Origin: Rhizobium sp. RU36D
GTDB taxonomy: Bacteria; Pseudomonadota; Alphaproteobacteria; Rhizobiales; Rhizobiaceae
Direction: 5' to 3'
DNA length: 64,000 bases
NCBI RefSeq assembly: GCF_900176345.1
Contig: NZ_FWXU01000015.1
Span: 1 to 64,000, forward strand
Position 1 is the stretch's first letter. Each line of letters starts with the position of its first letter. Shown one piece after another: positions 1-7,958 of this stretch. The notes under the pieces are model-generated. The model did not search any database, had not been told where the DNA came from, and saw nothing but the letters and a program-made list of their open reading frames with translations. The position numbers and the translations under genes were made by a program.

Positions 1-82
1 CAACGGCCATCCAAATAGCCGGATCGATGACCTTATGCCATGGGCCTATGCCGAGAAGCCCATCTCAAAGGCCGTGGCCTAA
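1..82 (+). mobile_element. IS66-family transposase, C-terminal end (fragment)
   Basis: Reading from base 2, the frame gives 26 residues ending in a TAA at 80-82. It contains GHPNSRIDDLMPWAY, which resembles the extreme C-terminus of IS66-family TnpC transposases (a G-H-P/N-S-R-I-D-x-L-x-P-W pattern). The rest lies before the window, so I cannot tell whether the element is intact upstream. Directly after the stop there is no recognisable IS66 end. Instead the sequence changes within about 10 bases into an IS3-like reading frame, so the IS66 copy was probably truncated by or fused to the next element. Confidence 0.55.
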
Positions 83-195
83 GAACACCGCTTACGCTCA
101 TCGACGGATGGATCGAGGACTACAACGAAATCCATCCCCATTCCGCGCTCAAGATGGCTTCCCCTCGGCGGTTCATCAGGGCTAAATCAAACTAG
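83..195 (+). pseudogene. IS3-family transposase OrfB, 3' remnant
   Basis: From base 94 the frame reads TLIDGWIEDYNE, then HPHSALKM and SPRRFIRA, stopping at TAG 193-195. The W-I-x-D-Y-N-x-x-x-P-H-S-A-L-x-x-x-S-P pattern is the hallmark C-terminus of IS3-family OrfB integrases, downstream of the DDE glutamate. Only about 34 codons remain, and the frame has stops just upstream (for example TAG at 16-18), so this is a dead fragment. It abuts the IS66 tail at about 83-93 and is followed by a plausible IS3 right end at 202-226. Confidence 0.7.
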
Positions 196-201
196 CCTAC
201 T

Positions 202-226
202 TGTCCGGTCAAACGGGGGCGCTCCA
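202..226 (+). repeat. Probable right terminal inverted repeat of the IS3-family remnant
   Basis: The stretch begins TGTCCGGTCAAACGGG and ends GCGCTCCA, 6-30 bases after the OrfB stop. IS3-family right ends typically sit just after orfB, end in CA and often read like TGTCCGGT-N-GGGGGCGCTCCA. The left partner is not in the window, so the repeat cannot be confirmed by pairing. Confidence 0.55.
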
Positions 227-493
227 CCGACTGCCCGCTGTCTCTACGCTCTCTCGGACGCATGCCAATGCTCTCATGAACACCCTGCCAAGCCCAGAGA
301 ATCATGATTTGCCAGGCTGCGCAATTTGCAAGTTTCCTCTGCCCACAACCGAGAAGTCTTGCAAAAACCAATATTTCAAACTGGATATTACCAAGCGATA
401 TCAGCGATATCCGAATTCTTCACGAACGACTGGATCTGAATTTCGGTCAATGCCGGAGGTGCCGGATGCGAGAGCCGCGCGAGCCAAGTTTGA
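227..493. other. Non-coding gap between IS remnant and glycan locus
   Basis: These 267 bases hold no convincing gene. Short open frames exist on the + strand but they run into the antisense of the glycosyltransferase and have no recognisable protein features or ribosome binding site. No clear U-tailed hairpin was seen for the glycosyltransferase gene, which ends at 494 on the - strand. Confidence 0.5.
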
Positions 494-3262
494 TCACAAG
501 ACTTCGTCCAGCAGCCTGATCCAGCCCTGGAGGTTTCGATCGTGGTTGAACACATCGAATGCCTTCAAACGAGCCGCCTTGCTCATGCGCTCCAGCCGGT
601 CGCGATCAGCCTGAACGTCATTTATGAATGTTGCGAGCGTTTCAGGATCGTCCGCATAGAACCCATCTACACCTTGTTCGATAAAGAGCTCCACGTCGTG
701 ATTTCGCAGGGAAACCGGTATGACGCCCGTCATCATGGCCTCACCTCGAGATCGCGGCATGGGGGACCGCAGCGTAGTATTCAGATAGAAGCTAAAGCTG
801 CGCACGGCGTCCACATAGGCACGAAATTTGCGCACTGCGAACGGGTTGCCGGTTTCCCGCTCCAGGGGCACCACGCGTGCAGGCAGTCGTTCAACGCGTA
901 TTCGATCATGAAGATGAGCCCGCACCGCTTCCTCTTCATAGTAGCCGCGGTAGTGAGGCCTGTCCTTGCCACCAACAACCAGAACGTCGCGGGTCAACGA
1001 TGCCCGGGGATATTCAAGGGGATCAAATCCGTGCCAGAACACCCGAGAGCGATTGAAGCCCCATTCCGCCTGGGCCTGGAACGAATTGCAGACCACAGGT
1101 GCGCCAAGGTTCTCGAACCAGGAAACCAGCTGCTGCCGCGCTGATTCTATCTGGATGAACTCATCAATCGGTCCATCAGCCACTCCGTACTGACCAATGA
1201 AAGGCACAGTGCCATGGCACAAACCTATGACTGGAAGACCAGTCTCTGACAGCCTGCGGGCAGATTCCCCCCATCCAGGTGGCAGACGCCCGTTGGATAG
1301 AAATGGTATCAGCAGGTTTTCGTCGAAGTGGAGCAGGGCAACATCGTAGTCGGTGGGCCGAAGCTCTTGCCAGGGCAGGATCCTGACATTTGGTCTCTTT
1401 GGTCGCTCGTTATATGGCCACTGTTCGAAACCGGGCATTCCGCTTGCGCCGCTGATCATCGTAAATTGGGCCGGAAGCCGATGTAGCTCATATTGATGAG
1501 GCGCATGCCAACGGTAGCTCAGGATCCGGATGGGCGCCCTTCGGGCAACAGCAGGTGCGGCAACTGTTTCTGATGCGACATTTGCCAAACGTCGCAATGC
1601 CAGGGCTATCTCCTGATCCCGACCCGGAATTGCCTCGCTAAGTGTATCCTGCAAACGCGGTAAAGAGGCAGATCGGAATGGTCTTACACCGTGTGTCTGG
1701 CGGACGACTCCGCCATTTCTGTAGACCGACAGTCCCAATTCAAGCGCGGCACGAGCGGTGGACCATTCCGAATGCTCTGACGGCAGGAAGTTTAATGCCT
1801 CGACCAAGGCTGGAAGAGTGGTGGAGCGTTTCACCGACACACGGTCCAAGCCTGCTTCTATCACAGGTTCCGCCGTATCGAAGGATCTCCTCGATACGAC
1901 GATATCGACGTCGTCAAAAAAATGCTCGAAGATATGTTCGGCAAGATCCTCACTCAAGCCGTCACGATCAGATTCGGCGATCATCAGGATCTCGCTGGAT
2001 CCTGCTTTTGCCGCCTCCATTATCGTTGCGGCGGGTGGCCTGATGTGCACGGCGTCGGGCCATTGTCCGCTTGTTGAATGTACCTGGCAATTGACAGGAA
2101 AGATTGTCAGTGTCTGACCGGGAACGAGATCGAAAGTCGAAAGGTCTAGTTGGAGATCCGTCTGAGGCGGTGCGACCACAACAAGGTCGACGTCGTGTCG
2201 GCGGCGACGCGCGTGCGATATCAGATCCTGCACGACCGATGACGAAAGCGGATATCCAAGGGCAAGCACATTGTGGGAGATGGAATCCGTGATTTCGGCA
2301 TTTCCGGCAATGAGACGACACTGGAAGTGGCAGCTTTGTGCCTGCCTTTCAAGTGCGCCAACCAGCCGTGAAGATGATGCGCTCATCCGGATCCGAGAGC
2401 GTTGTTCCTGGAAGCTATCGATGAAGAGTGTCGTCACGCCCCGGCGGTGAAGGGCGAAGCAGATTGCTTCAAATCGCGGGATATTGAAATCCGCAAAGCC
2501 AGTTGCGACAAAAGCCACCAGGTCGCTTTCCGCAAGGTTCGCCCACTCATCGTCAATATGCGCGGTATCCACCAAAAGCACGGACATGTCCGCGAACATG
2601 GAGGATATCCGGTCGAAAAGAGCCTGTTCCTGCCCCGAGGACAGATTTGCAACAACCGTTACGCGGTCACGGAAATTCCGCGAGCCGCCCTCTACAAAAG
2701 CCCGATCCTGACGATAGTCGACGAGAAGGTTGCGCGTAGAATGTCGGCCCACCGGTACGGTCGCCACAGGAAGCGCGATACAATTTTCAGTATTCGCCTC
2801 TGAGGAGAGCTTCAGAGACAGCAGGGCTCCCGGCATAAGCTTGAGATCATGCAAGTCCAGAATTCTTACGGACGCGCCGTCATGCAATCCTGTTGTGTCG
2901 AGTGTGCGTTCGAGGAGCGGTTCCCCTTCAGTGGTCTCCAGCTTTATCGATACGGGGCTGTTAGTTTGTCGGCCGTAAGTGAAGATGCGGACATCAAGCC
3001 CGAGTGGCGGCTTCGGTGGCACCGCCAACTTAAAGGACAGCGGATTTTCGGTAATCAAGGCGCGAGGCACCATGGTGTGCTCGTCCTCAGCCGTCAACCA
3101 GCAGGTTGTCCTGAATATCCGATCCTCATCCTGCCATAACAGGCTGGTCTCCAGTACTTCTTCGCGAGGTGTCTTGTCCGTCTCGACTTTTTGATCGTCG
3201 CTGTCCGATTTCTTTCTGTGTCTCCAGATTCGATGGCGTATACGTTCAAAAATCGACGCCAT
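494..3262 (-). CDS. Large glycosyltransferase (GT-B-type C-terminal domain, unrecognised N-terminal region)
   Basis: The product is 922 residues if it starts at ATG 3262 (MASIFERI), which has GGCGGA about 8 bases upstream and lies 13 bases beyond the stop of the upstream gene. An in-frame start at 3298 would overlap that gene by 23 bp and is less likely. The last 330 or so residues look like a GT-B-fold glycosyltransferase: an acceptor-like half followed by a donor half with RSRGEAMMTGVIPV, a conserved E-A-x-x-x-G-x-x-P pattern, and DGFYADDPETLA near the end. The first 590 residues match nothing I recognise; they start basic (RIRHRIWRHRKK) with no signal peptide and contain repeated alpha/beta-like segments. 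It is probably co-transcribed with the asparagine synthetase/GT4 fusion and acts in the cytoplasm on a surface glycan. Donor and acceptor sugars cannot be deduced. Confidence 0.7.
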   Translation of the reverse strand: MASIFERIRHRIWRHRKKSDSDDQKVETDKTPREEVLETSLLWQDEDRIFRTTCWLTAEDEHTMVPRALITENPLSFKLAVPPKPPLGLDVRIFTYGRQTNSPVSIKLETTEGEPLLERTLDTTGLHDGASVRILDLHDLKLMPGALLSLKLSSEANTENCIALPVATVPVGRHSTRNLLVDYRQDRAFVEGGSRNFRDRVTVVANLSSGQEQALFDRISSMFADMSVLLVDTAHIDDEWANLAESDLVAFVATGFADFNIPRFEAICFALHRRGVTTLFIDSFQEQRSRIRMSASSSRLVGALERQAQSCHFQCRLIAGNAEITDSISHNVLALGYPLSSSVVQDLISHARRRRHDVDLVVVAPPQTDLQLDLSTFDLVPGQTLTIFPVNCQVHSTSGQWPDAVHIRPPAATIMEAAKAGSSEILMIAESDRDGLSEDLAEHIFEHFFDDVDIVVSRRSFDTAEPVIEAGLDRVSVKRSTTLPALVEALNFLPSEHSEWSTARAALELGLSVYRNGGVVRQTHGVRPFRSASLPRLQDTLSEAIPGRDQEIALALRRLANVASETVAAPAVARRAPIRILSYRWHAPHQYELHRLPAQFTMISGASGMPGFEQWPYNERPKRPNVRILPWQELRPTDYDVALLHFDENLLIPFLSNGRLPPGWGESARRLSETGLPVIGLCHGTVPFIGQYGVADGPIDEFIQIESARQQLVSWFENLGAPVVCNSFQAQAEWGFNRSRVFWHGFDPLEYPRASLTRDVLVVGGKDRPHYRGYYEEEAVRAHLHDRIRVERLPARVVPLERETGNPFAVRKFRAYVDAVRSFSFYLNTTLRSPMPRSRGEAMMTGVIPVSLRNHDVELFIEQGVDGFYADDPETLATFINDVQADRDRLERMSKAARLKAFDVFNHDRNLQGWIRLLDEVL

Positions 3263-3275
3263 GATGCGGTTCCGC

Positions 3276-6200
3276 CTAGTTCGTCGCGCTTGATGCATTC
3301 ATGGCAGCGATAATGACATCCATGCTATGCTTGCGGCTGAATTTCTCGCGAACATGCAACTTTGCAGCCGCGCCCATGGCGTTGCGAAGATCACCGTCCC
3401 GCAGCAATCTGAGGCTCGCCTCGACCAATCCGTCCACATCGCCCTTTGGTCTTACATAGCCTGTCTTTCCCTCAAGGACGATATCGCGGGTCGCGCCCGC
3501 GTCCGTTCCAACAACTGGTATGCCTGTGAAGCCGGATTCCAGCACGACGTTGGGCGTGCCTTCGAATTGCGCGGTGTGAAGAAGCATTGTCGAGAGGCCC
3601 ATCAACACATTGATGTCCTTGCGAACGCCCAAAAATCGAAAGCGATTGGCCAATCCAAGCGTCTCTACATATTCCTTCACGGTCTTTGCCATGTGGCCAG
3701 TGCCCGCGTGTAGAAAGAGAGCATTTGGATTCTCAACGGCGACCTTCGCGCAAACCTTGACGAAGTCCAGCGGGTTCTTCTCTTCAGACAGGCGGAACAC
3801 ACCGAGGATGACCTGATCGGCGGAACTGATATTCAATGCCGATCTGAGCTTGCTGACATCCTGCTCCGAAGCTGGAGGGAATATCTGATCATCGATCGCA
3901 TTTGTGATTGTCGCGATGTCACGAGCGTCGATTTTCAGCCAGTTGGCGTAATCGATATTTGCCTCGCTGAAGTTTCCGGTCGCCACGACACGTCCGGTCT
4001 TCAGAAGCGTCTTATAGGCAGTCCAGAACCAATCCTGATGGAAATAACCAAAATGCGTAGGATTGTAGTTTCGGAAGGAAATCCCGATGTGCGGCACCGC
4101 GTTCAGCAACCCGGCCGTCGCGGACAAAATGTTTGCTTCATCCAGCTGTGAAATCACTGCATCCGGCTGAAGTGCCCGGAAAGCAACACTCAGGCGTGCC
4201 AGGCCTTCGATGTTCGGAAAGTCATTTCCGAAGCGCCGTCTCAGATAAATGATCTCCGGGACAACATGCATGGATGCAGTATCCACGACCTCAACGCCAA
4301 ATTTCCCCAGGAGATCCAGGTAATGGTCGTTTCCATCGTGGAGCGGAGAATAGGTTACCACGCTGACATCATATCCCGCCTCCTTGAGCGTCTGGGCCAG
4401 ATAGGTCCATTGCCGTTCGGCACCGCCCGATGGCAGCGCATGGGTTACCAATGCAACTTTTGAACCAGGCGCCAGTGGCGTCTTCGGCCGCATGGGCGGA
4501 ACCTGTGAGAGCAGTTTCTTATAAAACAGGTCTATTGGCTTTATATCGCGGGACTGGCTGCGCGTCTCATCGTCATCCGGAGTGCGGATGTAATTAATAA
4601 GGTCCCTGTTTTGGGCCTTGACTGGTACGATCGTGTAGAGCGCCTGTCCATCGGGATTCTGCCGTGTTCCGGACAGGCAAACAATTTGGTCGATGACGCA
4701 GTTTCGACCGGCACCGGCAACAAGGATTTCGTCCTGCCCCATTTGAACCGGGGACAACTGCCTGTCATTCTCGAAGATTGCGTATTTCGATGTGATTTCC
4801 CCAGGCTCCCGCAGAATGCCCTTGAACGGACCACTGTGGAAAAGATGACCGCCAACTCGAGCCATCGGAGCGACGCGCCCGCCCACTCTCTTAGCGTCGG
4901 CCGAAAAGGTTGCGACGGCATCACGCTTCAGCGCAAATTTCCTTCGCAGCTTCTGCGTGAAGCTGAACTTATTCAGCGTTATGTCCTCGGGCTCTCGCCC
5001 CGGAACACGATGGCAGCAGATGACGCGATGCACTCCGAGCGACGCCAGTTTTTGAAGCTCTTCAGTGTCAAGATGATGAGCAGCGTCTGCGTCAACAAAG
5101 ACCAATGTGCTTTCGGCCAGGGATGTCAGCTCCGCGCTTGCTTCAACAGGCTTACCCCATGCGGAAAGAGCAAATGCGGGGCCAGTGCTCGTGACGGCAA
5201 ACTTTCGATCGTAGAGTTTCCCGCAGAGCGGATCCAGGTCCATCGGCCAAGGCAGGCCACTCTCGTACTCAAGCTCCTTGAGGTCGGCGCCTAGCGTAAC
5301 CAGGAAAGTCTTCTCGGCTATCGCAAATCCGTAGAGCTTGTTTGACCTCTTCGGACGTGACTGAGGCTGGTACTGGGGCAATTTGATGCTGCGCCCACGC
5401 AGCCACTGCTCCAGAATCAGAACCGGCCAGATTTCATAAAGATTGAAGCCAGAGCTGCTGTCATGACGCTTCAGGAATTCAGATATGACCTGATCGCCGA
5501 GGAAAGAACGCAAGACGCTGTCAGCGCCTAGTCTTTCCTTCATCAGAGAGACCATATGATCCTGGCCCCAGAGGCCCATCGGAAGACCGAAACCGCGCTT
5601 GGGCATATCGATCAGATGCCGCGGCAGATAGCGATAGGCTACCTCGCGCAGGACTCTTTTCCCCTTGCCCAGGTTGATCATATGAATGTCAGAAAGACCT
5701 TCGGCGAAGCGTGCGACATCGACGTTGAGGAACGGTGTGCGAACCTCAAGCGCATGCTGCATACTCATGACGTCCACCTTGGGCAGAACGGCGCCAGGGA
5801 GATAGTTATTGACGTCGGTACGCCGCATTGCAGCCAGAAGAGCAGGTCCCGCTCCATTCAGTTCGTCGCGAAGCTTCGTAACATGTGCCCTGACGGCCGG
5901 TGGTACCTGGCCGAAAAAGTCTGTCAGCCGCTCCAGGGGCATCGGCAGGATACGCGGACCATAGTAAACGTTGCCGGGGCGCCATAATGGCAGATCTTCG
6001 CGCAGCCCATATTCGTGTTCCGCCAGGGTGGCAATGTAACGACCGTAGCCGCCGAACATTTCGTCGCCGCCATCACCCGAGACGGCAACCGTTACGTCCT
6101 TGCGGGTAAACTGCGACAGCATGTAGGTCGGCATGCAGGAGGTATCGCCATTCGGCTCATCGATCACGTTCGAGGCCGACGTGATGAACTCTGCCATATC

Positions 6201-7187
6201 CGGGAGCACGATCTGCTCATGGTGGCGGGTACCAAGATGAGACGCAAATGCACGGGCAATTTCATGCTCGCTCGACGGCGAATCTTGAAAGCCCATCGAA
6301 TAGGTGTGCAGTTCCGTACCGAGACGCTGGGTCGCGAGCGCGCACACGATGGAAGAATCGACACCGCCGGACAGGAAGGCGCCGAGCGGAACGTCGGCAA
6401 TCAACCGGCGCTTCAGGCTCGTGACGAGAATTTCTTCGAGCTCATCAGCGAAATCGGCAATGCTTCTATCGGGCTTCGGGTTGTAACGCGGTTCGAAAGC
6501 GAAATAGCGTGTGGTTTCCAGGGTGCCTGATGCGCTCTTGGTGCCGTAGTGTCCCGGCAAGAGCTTGAACACCGATTTATATATCGTCCGTGGTGCGCCG
6601 ATATATTGAAAGGCGAAGTATTCGGCTATCGCATCCGGATCGACCGTGTTGTCGAAGCCGGGCAATACCTCAAGGGCGCGCAATTCTGAAGCGAAGGCAA
6701 AAGTGCCATCATTCAGCGTCGTGTAATACAGGGGCTTTTCGCCGAAGGGGTCGCGGGCTACGGTCAGTTCACCGGTTTTCCGATCAAACAGGGCAAAAGC
6801 AAACATGCCGTCGAAGCGGGAAATTGCGGATGGTCCCCAATAGGCCAGCCCCTCGATCAGAACTTCAGTGTCGCTGCGGCTTGTGAACTGGATGCCCGCT
6901 CGTTCAAGCTCTTCGCGAATTTCCAGAAAGTTGTAGATCTCGCCGTTGAACGTGAGAGCATAACGCTCATCCCTGGAGAAGAACGGTTGCGATCCTGCCG
7001 ACGTCACGTCGATGATGCTTAGACGTCTGTGGCCAAGGCAAGCCCGGCGCGCGGGATCCACCCAGACCCCGGAGCCATCAGGGCCTCGGTGGCGGATCGC
7101 ATCGGTCATCGCGGTTACTTGATCGCGCATTTGTTCAACTGACAACACCGCATTTTGCGATGAGAACAGACCAGCTATACCGCACAT
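3276..7187 (-). CDS. Asparagine synthetase (glutamine-hydrolysing) fused to a GT4 glycosyltransferase
   Basis: This is a 1303-residue fusion. Residues 1-200 are a class II glutamine amidotransferase: catalytic Cys2 in MCGIAGLF, RHRGPDG at 32-38, FNGEIYN at 80-86. Residues about 235-600 are the AsnB synthetase domain with the ATP-pyrophosphatase loop SGGVDSS at 273-279. Residues about 620-905 form a linker region I do not recognise. Residues 910-1303 are a GT4 glycosyltransferase starting VALVTHALPSGGAERQ, with the E-x7-E donor-site motif in EGTPNVVLESG. Standalone AsnB proteins are usually 550-650 residues, so the fusion doubles the length. AsnB-like proteins in polysaccharide loci can amidate uronic acids or other acids. 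Here the same polypeptide might amidate and transfer a sugar, but that is inference. The reading frame is uninterrupted across the junction. Confidence 0.88.
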   Translation of the reverse strand: MCGIAGLFSSQNAVLSVEQMRDQVTAMTDAIRHRGPDGSGVWVDPARRACLGHRRLSIIDVTSAGSQPFFSRDERYALTFNGEIYNFLEIREELERAGIQFTSRSDTEVLIEGLAYWGPSAISRFDGMFAFALFDRKTGELTVARDPFGEKPLYYTTLNDGTFAFASELRALEVLPGFDNTVDPDAIAEYFAFQYIGAPRTIYKSVFKLLPGHYGTKSASGTLETTRYFAFEPRYNPKPDRSIADFADELEEILVTSLKRRLIADVPLGAFLSGGVDSSIVCALATQRLGTELHTYSMGFQDSPSSEHEIARAFASHLGTRHHEQIVLPDMAEFITSASNVIDEPNGDTSCMPTYMLSQFTRKDVTVAVSGDGGDEMFGGYGRYIATLAEHEYGLREDLPLWRPGNVYYGPRILPMPLERLTDFFGQVPPAVRAHVTKLRDELNGAGPALLAAMRRTDVNNYLPGAVLPKVDVMSMQHALEVRTPFLNVDVARFAEGLSDIHMINLGKGKRVLREVAYRYLPRHLIDMPKRGFGLPMGLWGQDHMVSLMKERLGADSVLRSFLGDQVISEFLKRHDSSSGFNLYEIWPVLILEQWLRGRSIKLPQYQPQSRPKRSNKLYGFAIAEKTFLVTLGADLKELEYESGLPWPMDLDPLCGKLYDRKFAVTSTGPAFALSAWGKPVEASAELTSLAESTLVFVDADAAHHLDTEELQKLASLGVHRVICCHRVPGREPEDITLNKFSFTQKLRRKFALKRDAVATFSADAKRVGGRVAPMARVGGHLFHSGPFKGILREPGEITSKYAIFENDRQLSPVQMGQDEILVAGAGRNCVIDQIVCLSGTRQNPDGQALYTIVPVKAQNRDLINYIRTPDDDETRSQSRDIKPIDLFYKKLLSQVPPMRPKTPLAPGSKVALVTHALPSGGAERQWTYLAQTLKEAGYDVSVVTYSPLHDGNDHYLDLLGKFGVEVVDTASMHVVPEIIYLRRRFGNDFPNIEGLARLSVAFRALQPDAVISQLDEANILSATAGLLNAVPHIGISFRNYNPTHFGYFHQDWFWTAYKTLLKTGRVVATGNFSEANIDYANWLKIDARDIATITNAIDDQIFPPASEQDVSKLRSALNISSADQVILGVFRLSEEKNPLDFVKVCAKVAVENPNALFLHAGTGHMAKTVKEYVETLGLANRFRFLGVRKDINVLMGLSTMLLHTAQFEGTPNVVLESGFTGIPVVGTDAGATRDIVLEGKTGYVRPKGDVDGLVEASLRLLRDGDLRNAMGAAAKLHVREKFSRKHSMDVIIAAMNASSATN

Positions 7188-7949
7188 TCTTGATTGTTCC
7201 TCATTACGGATGGCATCTCGGTTACATCAATCCAGTATGGTGACTCTGAACGAGGCAGCCGTTTTACATTTGATCTACGCTAGCAAAGAGAGCATGTGCC
7301 ATGCATCCACGGCTGGCGCAATAATTCAACACCAGATCACCCACTCGCAAGCGCATCAGATGCTTGGGATCCGCCAGTTCGCAATGCATGAGTAGCGACG
7401 ACCATTGACGTTCGAATGTGTTGAGTTGGAAGCTGCAAGGTAAGTCTTGTGGGCCACATCAGGAATTGCCCCGATCCGTGATCAGGCTTCATGCGAGACA
7501 TGTGCCGGCGCCAAATGCAGGCCGCATGCACTTCTTGATGTGATTGGTGAAATTGCGAGTCTATCTTCTGACAAGGACTGTTCAAGAAAATTTGCCCAAT
7601 TTTCTCCGAACCGGAAACGCATATGTACCACCTTGCTACCTGGATCATTGGGTTGCCTGATCAGCTTAGTTTGAATTCCATTTTTTTTAACCAAATGTAA
7701 ACCGTAAAATAGGATGCTCCTGCAAATTTGCGGCTTTCCAGCCACCTTGGTTAAGAGCATTTTCCCAACTCAATCGAAGCCTATTTTGCGCCGTTTGGTA
7801 CGGCGTGGCTTGGAGTGGCCAGGACGCCTCAAGCCATGTCGTCTTCAGTCATCGCTCAAAGCCTGTCGCTCAGGACTTCTGACCATTTGTCCGTCGCCAA
7901 AAACGGGACAGTTGCGATATATCGCACTCTGAAGCTGCGTGAGTGATGA
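7188..7949. other. 762-bp intergenic region in the glycan locus
   Basis: This is the longest non-coding stretch in the window, lying between the divergently read fusion gene (-) and the membrane protein gene (+). Short open frames on both strands have no family features. It is more AT-rich than its surroundings near 7675-7715 (a T run followed by A-rich DNA), which suits promoters. It contains a hairpin with 6-bp arms CGCCGT/ACGGCG at 7789-7805 and a perfect 14-bp palindrome at 7913-7926. Regulatory use or a small RNA is possible but not shown. Confidence 0.5.
7913..7926. promoter_or_regulatory. Perfect 14-bp palindrome upstream of the GT-C-like gene
   Basis: TGCGATATATCGCA is identical to its reverse complement and lies about 33 bases before the ATG at 7959. 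The position suits an operator for a dimeric regulator. No regulator gene lies nearby, so its binder is unknown. Confidence 0.4.
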
Positions 7950-7958
7950 TTGAAATCG

